DNA of 36,632 bases, from the NCBI GenBank assembly GCA_945870105.1, contig CAMBRL010000017.1:1-36632 (forward strand), in the 5' to 3' direction. A program made the translations under genes and the position numbers. The notes beneath the pieces were generated by a model. That model searched no databases and was not told the origin of the DNA. It saw only the letters and a program-made list of their open reading frames with translations. This DNA is from Chitinophaga pinensis (GTDB lineage Bacteria > Bacteroidota > Bacteroidia > SXHM01). Below, piece after piece: positions 16,259 through 23,348 of this stretch. Position 1 is the first letter of the stretch; each line of letters starts with the position of its first letter.

Positions 16259-16822
16259 ATCTTCCTCACTATTTGCAGCACGGTGTTATTCACTGCAATC
16301 ACCTATGCACAATGCACCACCTCTTCTATTAATGCTGCGGAACTTACAGCCGAACAAAAAGTAATACTTACTGAAATATCAAAAGAAGATGACCCTGAAA
16401 TACACAAGGCTATGATTGGCAAAACACTTACTGTGGGCGCAGGCGGCATGGCCAACATCGGTGATTGCTGGTTTCTGGGCGAACTGAATATAAATGGTGA
16501 AGATGTTTTTTTTGTAGGCGTAAAGCTTGATGCCGTTAAGGGCGAAAGTTACGGAGCCACTACTCCTGCTGGAACGGAAACAAAAACCGCTTCTGATTTT
16601 CCGGTGGGCGCTGAAGTAAGTGTTGTTGGTTTTCAGGAATTAGATAAAAGCTGTGCACAGTTTTATTCAGAAAGAACAGAAAACGCAACAGGAGTGGTTA
16701 TTGATGCTGATCTTGTAAAAGATGATAACGGTAATTATTCAGGATGCATACTTTACGGACAGTCTTTAAAACACTGCTTCAAATCAGCTGGTGTATATAA
16801 AGGTGTATATAAAAAAGAATGA
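16244..16822 (+). CDS. Exported DFPVG-domain paralogue 2, C-terminus altered
   Basis: A 192-residue exported protein of unknown function, with signal peptide MKTKTIFLTICSTVLFTAITYA. The N-terminal half (VILTEISKEDDPE ... GDCWFLGELNINGEDVFFVG) aligns with paralogue 3. From residue 116 TASDFPVGAEVSVVGF starts the shared domain, which includes SCAQFYSER, GVVIDADLVK and YSGCILYG. The frame ends at a TGA after a 12-bp tandem duplication and an A6 run. Codons for the tail GIAAIVEKLTN, equivalent to the AKVEKITN end of the first gene, lie beyond the stop in another frame (16824-16859). It appears truncated by a one-base slip, or the slip is programmed. It lies 36 nt after the PDZ-MORN gene. Confidence 0.75.
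   Translation: MKTKTIFLTICSTVLFTAITYAQCTTSSINAAELTAEQKVILTEISKEDDPEIHKAMIGKTLTVGAGGMANIGDCWFLGELNINGEDVFFVGVKLDAVKGESYGATTPAGTETKTASDFPVGAEVSVVGFQELDKSCAQFYSERTENATGVVIDADLVKDDNGNYSGCILYGQSLKHCFKSAGVYKGVYKKE
16790..16813 (+). repeat. 12-bp tandem duplication
   Basis: Two exact in-frame copies of GGTGTATATAAA, encoding GVYKGVYK, end against the A6 run (16811-16816) at which the reading frame departs from the ancestral tail. The first gene has no such doubling. Confidence 0.85.
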
Positions 16823-16823
16823 A

Positions 16824-16859
16824 GGCATTGCTGCTATAGTTGAAAAACTAACTAATTAA
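16824..16859 (+). other. Displaced C-terminal tail codons of paralogue 2
   Basis: Read from 16824 this segment gives GIAAIVEKLTN and a TAA stop, matching FQGAKVEKITN and stop in the first gene. It is offset by one base from the frame ending at 16822; removing one A from the A6 run at 16811-16816 would join them. It therefore looks like an orphaned tail rather than a gene. Confidence 0.7.
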
Positions 16860-16910
16860 TTTTCTGACCAAATAAAAACAAATAATTACTAAACCATGAA
16901 AACAAAAACC
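16833..16910 (+). repeat. 78-nt direct repeat, copy B
   Basis: Second copy of the 16181-16258 repeat (4 differences), spanning the displaced tail of paralogue 2, the gap and the start of paralogue 3. Confidence 0.9.
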
Positions 16911-17435
16911 TCACTCCTGCTCTTTTGCTTCATGATGTTATTTGCTTTAATAACCTATGCCCAATGCCCTGCGGGTGTATTAACTAATGATGGCATCCCC
17001 ATGGGTAAAAAAGTTATCATAACCGAAATATCCCCAACTGACGGAAGCTACGAAGACTACAAAAGTTGGATAGGACAAACAGTAGAAGCCTACAGTAATT
17101 TATACATTGAAGAAGATTGCTGGTATAATGGAGAAATAATGTTGGGCGATGCTGATAATTTTTTTGTTGCAGTGCGGTTAAAAGGTGTAAAGGGTGAAAA
17201 GTATAATGAGACAATTCCCCCTGCCCGAAAAGAAGAGGTAATAACCGCTTCAGATTTTCCGGTGGGCACAAGGGTAAAAGTTCATGGTATTCCTATCACC
17301 GATCCTAACAGCTCACTATTTTATTCAGATGCGCCAACCACAGATAGAGGCGATGTGATAGAGGCCGACCTTACCAAAAATGCGAACGGAACTTATGCCG
17401 GCTGCATATTAACAGGTAAAGCAGGCGAGAACTAA
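16896..17435 (+). CDS. Exported DFPVG-domain paralogue 3, ended early by an in-frame stop
   Basis: A 179-residue exported protein of unknown function; signal peptide MKTKTSLLLFCFMMLFALITYA. VIITEISPTDGSYEDYKSW and EEDCWYNGEIMLGDADNFF match the N-terminal half of paralogue 2, and the shared domain starts at residue 118 with TASDFPVGTRVKVHG. The first Cys of the domain seen in the other two copies is replaced (NSSLFY), while the GCI cysteine is kept. The frame closes at TAA 17433-17435, but the same frame continues RTKKCFKENKVEKAQ to a TAG at 17483, matching the tail of its siblings. Either a nonsense mutation or readthrough is possible. Follows paralogue 2 after 73 nt. Confidence 0.75.
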   Translation: MKTKTSLLLFCFMMLFALITYAQCPAGVLTNDGIPMGKKVIITEISPTDGSYEDYKSWIGQTVEAYSNLYIEEDCWYNGEIMLGDADNFFVAVRLKGVKGEKYNETIPPARKEEVITASDFPVGTRVKVHGIPITDPNSSLFYSDAPTTDRGDVIEADLTKNANGTYAGCILTGKAGEN

Positions 17436-17483
17436 AGAACAAAGAAATGCTTCAAGGAAAATAAAGTTGAAAAAGCGCAGTAG
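17436..17483 (+). other. In-frame tail codons after the stop of paralogue 3
   Basis: Directly following the TAA, in the same frame, are 15 codons (RTKKCFKENKVEKAQ) and a TAG. KCFK and KVEK match the KHCFK of paralogue 2 and KVEKITN of the first gene, so this is the former C-terminus. Confidence 0.7.
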
Positions 17484-17498
17484 CCTTATTGAAAAAAA

Positions 17499-17765
17499 AT
17501 GAAACCTGATCAAACAAAATACTGCCTGCTATTTAGTATTGCCGTTATTGCTTTTGCTGCCTGCGAAGGAACGCTGAACCAACGTGTGGAAAAGATAACC
17601 AATACCATAAATAAAATAGATTCGGCAACGGTAAAAGTTTCAAAAGGTGTTTCAGGTTTTTCTGATGCGGTGGAAGGTTATGTTGATACAACTGCCTATA
17701 AAAAAGACAGCAACGGTATTTGGCAAAAGAAAGCAGGCGAGCCCGAAACGAAGGAACTGAACTAG
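17499..17765 (+). CDS. Small putative lipoprotein
   Basis: 88 residues of unknown function. The N-terminus has a hydrophobic stretch ending IAFAAC at residue 22, an acceptable lipobox, so the mature protein would be a lipid-anchored peptide of about 67 residues. The rest is helical and polar (VEKITNTINKIDSATVKVSK), with no known domain. It is the last gene of the plus-strand DFPVG cluster, 63 nt after paralogue 3, and converges with the YjjG gene 5 nt away. Real coding is likely from the signal and context but not proven. Confidence 0.62.
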   Translation: MKPDQTKYCLLFSIAVIAFAACEGTLNQRVEKITNTINKIDSATVKVSKGVSGFSDAVEGYVDTTAYKKDSNGIWQKKAGEPETKELN

Positions 17766-17770
17766 TTTTA

Positions 17771-18466
17771 TCAGAGAAATCCTTTCAACTCTTCCAGCGA
17801 AGCAATCTCATAGGTTATCTTTTCACCGTGCGCAACATTGCCGGGGTTAAAGAAAACAGAGTCAATACCCGTTTGCCTTGCTCCTACGCAATCAATTTCA
17901 AGGTGGTCGCCAATCATAATGCTTTCGTTGCGTTTGGCGCCCGCAAGTTTTAAGGCAAAGCGGAAAATTTCGGGTGTCGGTTTTTTATGTCCCGCCCTTT
18001 CAGATGTAATAATGTGTTCAAAAAAATGCGCAATGCCTGAACTGTGCATTTTTATATGCTGCACTTCTTCAAAGCCGTTGGTAATAATGTGCAGCGTGTA
18101 TTTTTCGTTCAGGTATTCCAGCGTTTCCATGGTGTTGGGAAGCAAACCTATTTTGCGCGGACTATGGTCAACATAATCATTGCCTATGCTGATGGCCAGT
18201 TGTTTATTATCAATTCCAAAACGGGTAAGCGTATCGTAAAAACGGATGTAGCGCAGCGTTTCTTTATCCAGATTACCGAGGCGGTAGTTTTCCCAGTAAT
18301 GGGCATTTATCTCGTGATAGATTTTATAAAAACTTTCAAAAGAAGGAATACCCGCTTCTGTCAGTTTCTGATGCGCAAAAATCTCCTGAAGGGTTTCGTG
18401 CGAATTGCGGTCAAAATCCCAAAGGGTTCTGTCAAGGTCAAAGAAGATATGTCGGTAGGTTTTCAA
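17771..18466 (-). CDS. yjjG: YjjG-family HAD hydrolase (noncanonical pyrimidine nucleotidase)
   Basis: A 231-residue HAD-superfamily phosphatase. Motif I is FFDLDRTLWDF with the nucleophile D10 and acid D12. Motif II is the Thr in IITNGF, motif III the Lys in GHKKPTPEIF, and motif IV is MIGDHLEIDCVGA. The E. coli member dephosphorylates noncanonical pyrimidine nucleotides, a house-cleaning role. The start is TTG at 18466; KTYRHIFFDLDRT then aligns with the usual N-terminus and no earlier start is available. A perfect TATTTTTG promoter element ends 7 nt before this TTG, so the leader would be nearly absent. Confidence 0.9.
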   Translation of the reverse strand: MKTYRHIFFDLDRTLWDFDRNSHETLQEIFAHQKLTEAGIPSFESFYKIYHEINAHYWENYRLGNLDKETLRYIRFYDTLTRFGIDNKQLAISIGNDYVDHSPRKIGLLPNTMETLEYLNEKYTLHIITNGFEEVQHIKMHSSGIAHFFEHIITSERAGHKKPTPEIFRFALKLAGAKRNESIMIGDHLEIDCVGARQTGIDSVFFNPGNVAHGEKITYEIASLEELKGFL

Positions 18467-18473
18467 AGCGGAG

Positions 18474-18481
18474 CAAAAATA
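18474..18481 (-). promoter_or_regulatory. -7 promoter element TATTTTTG of the YjjG gene
   Basis: Exact TAnnTTTG match on the minus strand, 7 nt from the TTG start, suggesting a leaderless or near-leaderless transcript. The -33 region falls in the adjacent palindromic repeat. Confidence 0.5.
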
Positions 18482-18490
18482 AAGATTGAA

Positions 18491-18558
18491 ACGTCACCCT
18501 GAATTTATTTCAGGGTCTTATATTAAGAAGAGATGCTGAAACAAGTTCAGCATGACGT
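18491..18558. repeat. Two-hairpin palindromic repeat (REP-like)
   Basis: The ends ACGTCACCCTGAA and TTCAGCATGACGT are inverse complements at 11 of 13 positions. Each half also folds alone: CCCTGAA-TTTAT-TTCAGGG (18498-18516) and ATGCTGAA-ACAAG-TTCAGCAT. This doublet resembles the CGTCACCCTGAA...TTCAGCATGACG palindromes found many times in Bacteroidota genomes. A degenerate half lies at 13514-13539. It fills the gap between the YjjG start and the end of the next minus-strand gene. No REP-associated transposase is in the window. Confidence 0.75.
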
Positions 18559-18564
18559 AAGAAA

Positions 18565-19044
18565 TTAGAAAATAACTACTGCCGAAGAAAGTATCAGCGA
18601 CCACAGCACTACAGAAGCACAAAGGTAACCAACTACCCTGCGCGGGTTATGGAAATAACGTGCTGCTATTAATGTGCCTACCGGAATTGATAAAAGAGTT
18701 GGAGTAAGCAATGCAATACCTACCAGACCAAAACGTCTTACTGTAATAACAATCAATTTATTCTGCCATGTAAAAACTTTTTTACGCTCGGGCAGCAATT
18801 CGTCTTCCTCGCTTCTGCGGTTTATACCAAACAAAAAGAACATCTGATTTTTATAAGTTGTAATCCACTGTGCAATGTATTTGCTGCCGTAAAAGAAAAA
18901 CAAAACACCCAAAATTCCGCCTGTTGTTGTGGTAAGAACTGTTTGAATGTAGTTGAGGTCGTAACCCAATGCTGCAAAAGGAGAAGCTGCGAACTTAAGC
19001 GAGCTTACAAATGCGAGCGATAATAACTTGAGTAACTGTTCCAA
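18565..19044 (-). CDS. Integral membrane protein of unknown function
   Basis: 159 residues with about three or four membrane segments (near 10-25, 38-58, 100-125 and 138-158) and a charged cytoplasmic loop INRRSEEDELLPERKK. FGLVGIALLTPTLLSIPVGT is reminiscent of small DedA-like or small-export membrane proteins, but I cannot place it in a family. The start is TTG (19044), giving LEQLLKLLSLAFVSS, with no better in-frame ATG nearby. It is separated from upp by 108 nt with no clear signal in it. Confidence 0.7.
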   Translation of the reverse strand: MEQLLKLLSLAFVSSLKFAASPFAALGYDLNYIQTVLTTTTGGILGVLFFFYGSKYIAQWITTYKNQMFFLFGINRRSEEDELLPERKKVFTWQNKLIVITVRRFGLVGIALLTPTLLSIPVGTLIAARYFHNPRRVVGYLCASVVLWSLILSSAVVIF

Positions 19045-19152
19045 CTGGTTGCTGTTTTTTTGAAAAGGATGCCAATTTTAACGCACAATTACCCCATTCG
19101 TTCTGATTTTCGATGAACGGCTAAAATCTTAGTGCAGGATGTGGATTATGGC

Positions 19153-19800
19153 TTAAATCTTATCCCCGAAGGCAAGGTCTCCGGCATCTCCCAGACCGGG
19201 AACAATGTAGGATTGAGCAGTGAGCTCCTCATCCACAGCACCAATCCATATTGTTATATTGGAAGGCATGTGCATCTTCACGTAATTCACGGCTTCGGCA
19301 CTGGCAATAAGCGCTACAATGTGCGTATGCCTTGGTATACCGCGGTGTATCATGGCTTTGTAAGAAAGCACCAATGAAGTTCCTGATGCCAGCATCGGGT
19401 CGCAAAGTATAAGCACTTTGTCTTGAATCGAAGGACAGGCAAGGTATTCTACATGCACATCAAAGGTTCCGTCCTTATGGTGTCTTCGGTATGCAGAAAT
19501 AAAACTGTTCTCGGCACCGTCAAAATAGTTAAGCATACCATTATGCATTGGCAATCCTGCACGAAGTATAGTTCCCAAAACAGGTTGTTCAACCAGGTTA
19601 GGAACAGAAGCCACGCCCAGAGGTGTGGTTATGTCTTTGTTTTTCCACTCCAGGGTCTTGCTTATTTCGTAAGCAAAAATTTCACCTAAGCGTTCTAAAT
19701 TTCTGCGAAAACGCAAACGGTCAGTATGAATTTCAACATTGCGTAATTCGCCAATAAACTGGTCAACTAATGAGTTGCGGTTGCCTAATATATTTACCAT
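19153..19800 (-). CDS. upp: Uracil phosphoribosyltransferase
   Basis: Makes UMP from uracil and PRPP in pyrimidine salvage. 215 residues, the usual length. The PRPP-binding loop LILCDPMLASGTSLV and the uracil-binding C-terminal YIVPGLGDAGDLAFG are both intact, as is TILRAGLPMHNGML. Cytosolic. The gene appears to stand alone, with a 70-nt gap to the acyltransferase on one side and 108 nt on the other. It lies close to the YjjG-type nucleotidase gene, which may be coincidence. Confidence 0.95.
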   Translation of the reverse strand: MVNILGNRNSLVDQFIGELRNVEIHTDRLRFRRNLERLGEIFAYEISKTLEWKNKDITTPLGVASVPNLVEQPVLGTILRAGLPMHNGMLNYFDGAENSFISAYRRHHKDGTFDVHVEYLACPSIQDKVLILCDPMLASGTSLVLSYKAMIHRGIPRHTHIVALIASAEAVNYVKMHMPSNITIWIGAVDEELTAQSYIVPGLGDAGDLAFGDKI

Positions 19801-19870
19801 AATTTTTTGTTTTTGTGAGATGGTGAAAATAGATATTTATCGCTTTCGGCTGCAATGACAAGAATCATGT

Positions 19871-20785
19871 TTACCGTTTCAACATATTAACCGGAAAGGG
19901 CAGCCTGTTGATTTTTACCTGCGGATAAACACATTCTTTGGAACCAAAACTTTTATAAAAACGCGCAAGGTTCACATCGTTTGAACCTTCAAAATCAAGT
20001 GTAATATTCTTGCCTGAATTTTGTTTGATAAATGAATCGATCAGAAAAGGCATAGCATTAAGGCTTTTCCCTTCCTCACATAAACCCGAAAACAGAAAAA
20101 TAACCTTGTTGTTGCTCTCTATAAAAAATGCTCCTGCACATAGTTCCATGTTTTCATTCAGTACATTAATCACCTGTGCCTTACCTTTGTGTATGGCCTG
20201 ATGCATCAATGTTGTCAGTGTTTTATAGTCACGCTCTTTCAGATTTAAAATTTCTGCTCCTCTGTTTTTTCTGAAGAGTTTTATAACAGGCTCGGGCTGA
20301 TTAACGAACACTGTTTGCAGTTTGTTATTCTGCGCTTTTTTAAGATTGCGTTTCAGGTTGTCGGAATAGTTCTTTGCAATGGTTTCATACGATTCAATTA
20401 AATCCAACTCGTGAGTAAGATTCTTTTTAATTGAAGAAATGGAAAGATTAGAAAGGTTAAACGTGTTGAGATTTATCTCAATAAACTGAAACTGCGCTGG
20501 AATAGCGTCCAAAAACTTTTGCACCAAATCCGCATCTGATTTTTCAGCAAAAAAAACGCCTAATTGCTGCGTAAAGAAAGGCTGATACAAATACCTGACG
20601 CTATACTTCTTTCGCCATGTCAGCGGCATCACACTTTTATAATCATCCTTTACCAAGGCATCCCATCCGGGCGAAACAATATCCAGATACCATGAATAGG
20701 CATAGACGATTCCATTGAAAGAACGGGCTATGCATTCGTCCCATTTTCTACGATCAATATTTTGATTGGAAAGATATTGAATCAT
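19871..20785 (-). CDS. GNAT/FemAB-like acyltransferase
   Basis: A 304-residue protein resembling the FemAB/GNAT fold acyltransferases linked to cell-surface polymer synthesis in Bacteroidota. It opens with WDECIARSFNGIVYAYSWYLD, a typical N-terminal pattern for this group. The GNAT-like core lies in ELCAGAFFIESNNKVIFLFSG, followed by MPFLIDSFIKQNSGKNITLDFEGS and NLARFYKSFGSKECVYPQ. Donor and acceptor are unknown. Its ATG shares a base with the TGA of the polysaccharide deacetylase gene (TGATG), so the two proteins are likely made together and may act on the same glycan. Confidence 0.75.
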   Translation of the reverse strand: MIQYLSNQNIDRRKWDECIARSFNGIVYAYSWYLDIVSPGWDALVKDDYKSVMPLTWRKKYSVRYLYQPFFTQQLGVFFAEKSDADLVQKFLDAIPAQFQFIEINLNTFNLSNLSISSIKKNLTHELDLIESYETIAKNYSDNLKRNLKKAQNNKLQTVFVNQPEPVIKLFRKNRGAEILNLKERDYKTLTTLMHQAIHKGKAQVINVLNENMELCAGAFFIESNNKVIFLFSGLCEEGKSLNAMPFLIDSFIKQNSGKNITLDFEGSNDVNLARFYKSFGSKECVYPQVKINRLPFPVNMLKR

Positions 20786-22086
20786 CAGGCAGTAGCAGCT
20801 TTGATGGTTTCTTCATACACTTTTCTCCAGCCTTGCCACTGGTCTTTTTCACTCAGTGTTTCATTATGCCACAAACTGATAAATGTTCCGTCAACGCCTT
20901 TTACTTCCTGAACCATTTGTTTTACGTGCTCAATAGCTTCGTCAGGAGTAAATTTCATGTAGTATTTCAGCGTTGCATCCATCACCGTAAAAGGGTGAAT
21001 TTTTAGTTTGGTTGCAGTTTCCAGATCAAGGTCGTAGTAATTGAACGGTGTGCAAATACCAGCACGGAAGCCTGTTTCCTGCGCATAACCCATGCTGTAT
21101 TCATCGGCAATATCCAGGTCAATGAGGTTGCGGTAGGTCTTCGGAAAATGCAAGATTAAAAAGTGCTGACGACTCTTTGTTATCTCGCGGTGTACAATAT
21201 CAGAAAGGCGGTCAATTTCTGTTTCTATTTTATCTGCGTTTTTATTTGAATTAAAAGAAGGATGAATGCCTACCTCTGCCCTATCTGCAATGGATTTTAT
21301 CAGCGACTGAAACTTGCGGTTGTGGTGCGGAACGTTTTTATCATTCACATCATAATCGGCAAGAAGAAAAAAATACAAAGGGCGAAACTTGTATTTCTCC
21401 TGCAGCGAAAACTGGTAATCATACGTATCGTAAGGGTCTTGCAGCGCACCTGCCAGAACTTTTATCCGCTCTTTCAGTTGGGGCATATTGAATGTAAGAA
21501 TATCTTTTCCAAAAGCGCCAACTGTCCGCAAAAGCCCTTTGCGCTTGAAGGCATAGGCATTATCAATATCAATCGTAGAAAGATATTGGTAACTGTTTTC
21601 TTTAAATTTCAGCGGAGGGAATCTTTCTTTCAGCAGTTCCTTGATTTTTTTCACCCAGATATTTATAACAGGCTTTTTTAAAAAATCTTGCTGATAAGCA
21701 ATGCTTTCTTTGGCTTCAAAACGATCGTAGTTATCACGAATATGTGGCAAACATTCTTCGTAACGACTCAGCAAAAAGAATGAAGCAGCAAAAGGATCAA
21801 AAGGCAACACTGATTTTTTACCCGTAGAGAAAAATGCTTTGGTATTTTCCCAATCAATTACACTGATGTTCTGTTCATTGATTCCTGTTTCGAATAAGAG
21901 GTTTTTAGCTTGAAAAAAAAGCTCATCACCAACAGGACTGTAAGCATAACTTATTTTCGGAAGCTCGCTTGCAGCAAAGGCTTCCTCATCAGTTGTAAGT
22001 GTGTAAGGAACACCCAACATTTCACTAAAAACTTGGTTGAAAATATATTCAAGACGGTTGGTAATTCTATGGGTGTATATCAGCAT
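20785..22086 (-). CDS. Polysaccharide deacetylase family protein
   Basis: A 433-residue protein with an N-terminal region of the type found in Bacteroidota deacetylases (IYTHRITNRLEYIFNQVF, ISYAYSPVGDELFFQ, FDPFAASFFLLSRYEE) and a NodB-like C-terminal half. STIDIDNAYAFKRKG supplies the paired acidic residues, GIHPSFNSN the metal-binding His, and FRAGICTPFNYYDLD and FISLWHNETLS the later motifs. The family removes acetyl groups from surface glycans. No signal peptide, so a cytoplasmic substrate is likely. Start ATG 22086 is preferred to the ORF limit at 22101, since MLIYTHRI is the usual N-terminus. Coupled to the acyltransferase. Confidence 0.83.
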   Translation of the reverse strand: MLIYTHRITNRLEYIFNQVFSEMLGVPYTLTTDEEAFAASELPKISYAYSPVGDELFFQAKNLLFETGINEQNISVIDWENTKAFFSTGKKSVLPFDPFAASFFLLSRYEECLPHIRDNYDRFEAKESIAYQQDFLKKPVINIWVKKIKELLKERFPPLKFKENSYQYLSTIDIDNAYAFKRKGLLRTVGAFGKDILTFNMPQLKERIKVLAGALQDPYDTYDYQFSLQEKYKFRPLYFFLLADYDVNDKNVPHHNRKFQSLIKSIADRAEVGIHPSFNSNKNADKIETEIDRLSDIVHREITKSRQHFLILHFPKTYRNLIDLDIADEYSMGYAQETGFRAGICTPFNYYDLDLETATKLKIHPFTVMDATLKYYMKFTPDEAIEHVKQMVQEVKGVDGTFISLWHNETLSEKDQWQGWRKVYEETIKAATA

Positions 22087-22096
22087 TTTATTTGCT

Positions 22097-22160
22097 CGCA
22101 AAGGCGCAAAGAGCGCAAAGTTTTATCTCTATTTCCCACGAAGGCACAAAGTTCACAAAG
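22097..22160. repeat. Two diverged direct copies of a CGCAAAGGCGCAAAG-type repeat
   Basis: Copy 1 at 22097-22120 (CGCAAAGGCGCAAAG core) and copy 2 at 22137-22160 (CACGAAGGCACAAAG core) are 24-nt direct copies, each a run of GCAAAG or CACAAAG units. They fill most of the gap between wecB and the deacetylase gene. Such AAAG-periodic repeats are common between genes in Bacteroidota; here they also carry several CTTTG motifs on the minus strand, so promoter activity cannot be excluded. Confidence 0.65.
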
Positions 22161-22202
22161 AAAAATCATAACCAATCATAAAAATCCTAATAAATCAGCG
22201 TT

Positions 22203-23345
22203 CTATAATGTTTCAAGCATTTTGTTGCAGATGAATTCAGCCGCCTTTCCGTCACCAAAAACAGCAGGAAAACTCAAATCCTTTTTTAAAGAAAAATAAT
22301 CGTAAGCCGATTTTATTTTCTGCTTGTCTGCATCTGCAATAATAGCAGTTCCATTTTCAGCAATCTCCTTCCATTCAGTTTCAGGGCGCAAAACAATAGA
22401 AGGTTTTTTAAAGAAATACGCTTCTTTCTGCACACCTCCCGAATCGGTGATAATCAACTTTGCATTTTTTTCCAGCACTATCATATCAAAAAATGATGCT
22501 GGCGGAATGAGTTTTATTTTCTGATTTTTCTTCAATGTTTCATAAGCTGCACCGCTAAGCATTTTCAATGTCCGCGGGTGAAGCGGCAAAACCATTTCTA
22601 TGTTTTGCTCAACGGAAATTTCATTCAGCGCTTCAAGAATGGCATTAAGTCTTTGGGGGTTATCGGTATTGCTGTCGCGGTGAATAGTTACCAGAACAAA
22701 ATTGCCTGCAACAAGATTATTTTGTTCTAATGCTTTTGATTTCTTCTCCGCCATCTCAGCGAAAAATAAGGTATTGTCATACATCACATCACCGCAATGA
22801 AAGATGCCGGGGTGATCTTTGTCAAACTTTGTTCTGCCTGTTTTTTCAGTGTCTTCAAAGCCTTCACGCAGCAAATTGTTGTAACCAGTTTTTGTTGGCG
22901 AGAACAGCAACGTAGAAACATTATCAGCCATAATGCGGTTAATTTCTTCCGGCATTGATTTATTGTAAGAGCGCAGTCCTGCCTCAATATGCACAACTGG
23001 AACATGAATTTTTGAAGCTGCAATTGCACCTGCCAGCGTTGAATTGGTATCACCGTAAATGACCAATGCATCAGGTTTATTTTCCAACAGCAATTTCTCA
23101 ATTCCTTCAATCATTCTTGCGGTCTGAGTTCCGTGCGTTCCCGAACCGATATTCAGGTTAAAATCCGGCTTCGGTATTTCCATCTCATCAAAAAATACCT
23201 GCGACATATTCTCGTCATAATGTTGCCCGGTATGGACAATACTTTCGTGAATTTTGTCTTTAAAAATAGTCCTCACTGCCCTGCTGATTGCGGCAGCTTT
23301 AATGATTTGCGGACGTGCGCCCACTATGGTGAAAATCTTTAACAT
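22203..23345 (-). CDS. wecB: UDP-N-acetylglucosamine 2-epimerase (non-hydrolysing)
   Basis: Converts UDP-GlcNAc to UDP-ManNAc for surface polysaccharide synthesis. 380 residues, full length. Family motifs include GARPQIIKAAAISRA at residues 8-22, HTGQHYDENMSQVFFDE, VIYGDTNSTLAGAIAA, HIEAGLRSYNKSMPEE, VTIHRDSNTDN, LPLHPRT and LIITDSGGVQKEAYF. Cytosolic. It starts 3 nt after the stop of radC and probably shares its transcript. The deacetylase/acyltransferase pair follows after a repeat-filled gap, making a small glycan set. Confidence 0.95.
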   Translation of the reverse strand: MLKIFTIVGARPQIIKAAAISRAVRTIFKDKIHESIVHTGQHYDENMSQVFFDEMEIPKPDFNLNIGSGTHGTQTARMIEGIEKLLLENKPDALVIYGDTNSTLAGAIAASKIHVPVVHIEAGLRSYNKSMPEEINRIMADNVSTLLFSPTKTGYNNLLREGFEDTEKTGRTKFDKDHPGIFHCGDVMYDNTLFFAEMAEKKSKALEQNNLVAGNFVLVTIHRDSNTDNPQRLNAILEALNEISVEQNIEMVLPLHPRTLKMLSGAAYETLKKNQKIKLIPPASFFDMIVLEKNAKLIITDSGGVQKEAYFFKKPSIVLRPETEWKEIAENGTAIIADADKQKIKSAYDYFSLKKDLSFPAVFGDGKAAEFICNKMLETL

Positions 23346-23348
23346 AAA

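Noticed and set aside
17581-17601. VEKITN in the small lipoprotein as a relic of the DFPVG tail
   Set aside because: Only six residues match, they sit at the start of the mature protein, and the surrounding DNA shows no further similarity; probably chance.
22097-22160. CRISPR-like array from the repeated AAAG units
   Set aside because: Only two diverged 24-nt copies with a 16-nt gap, no further repeats and no cas genes.
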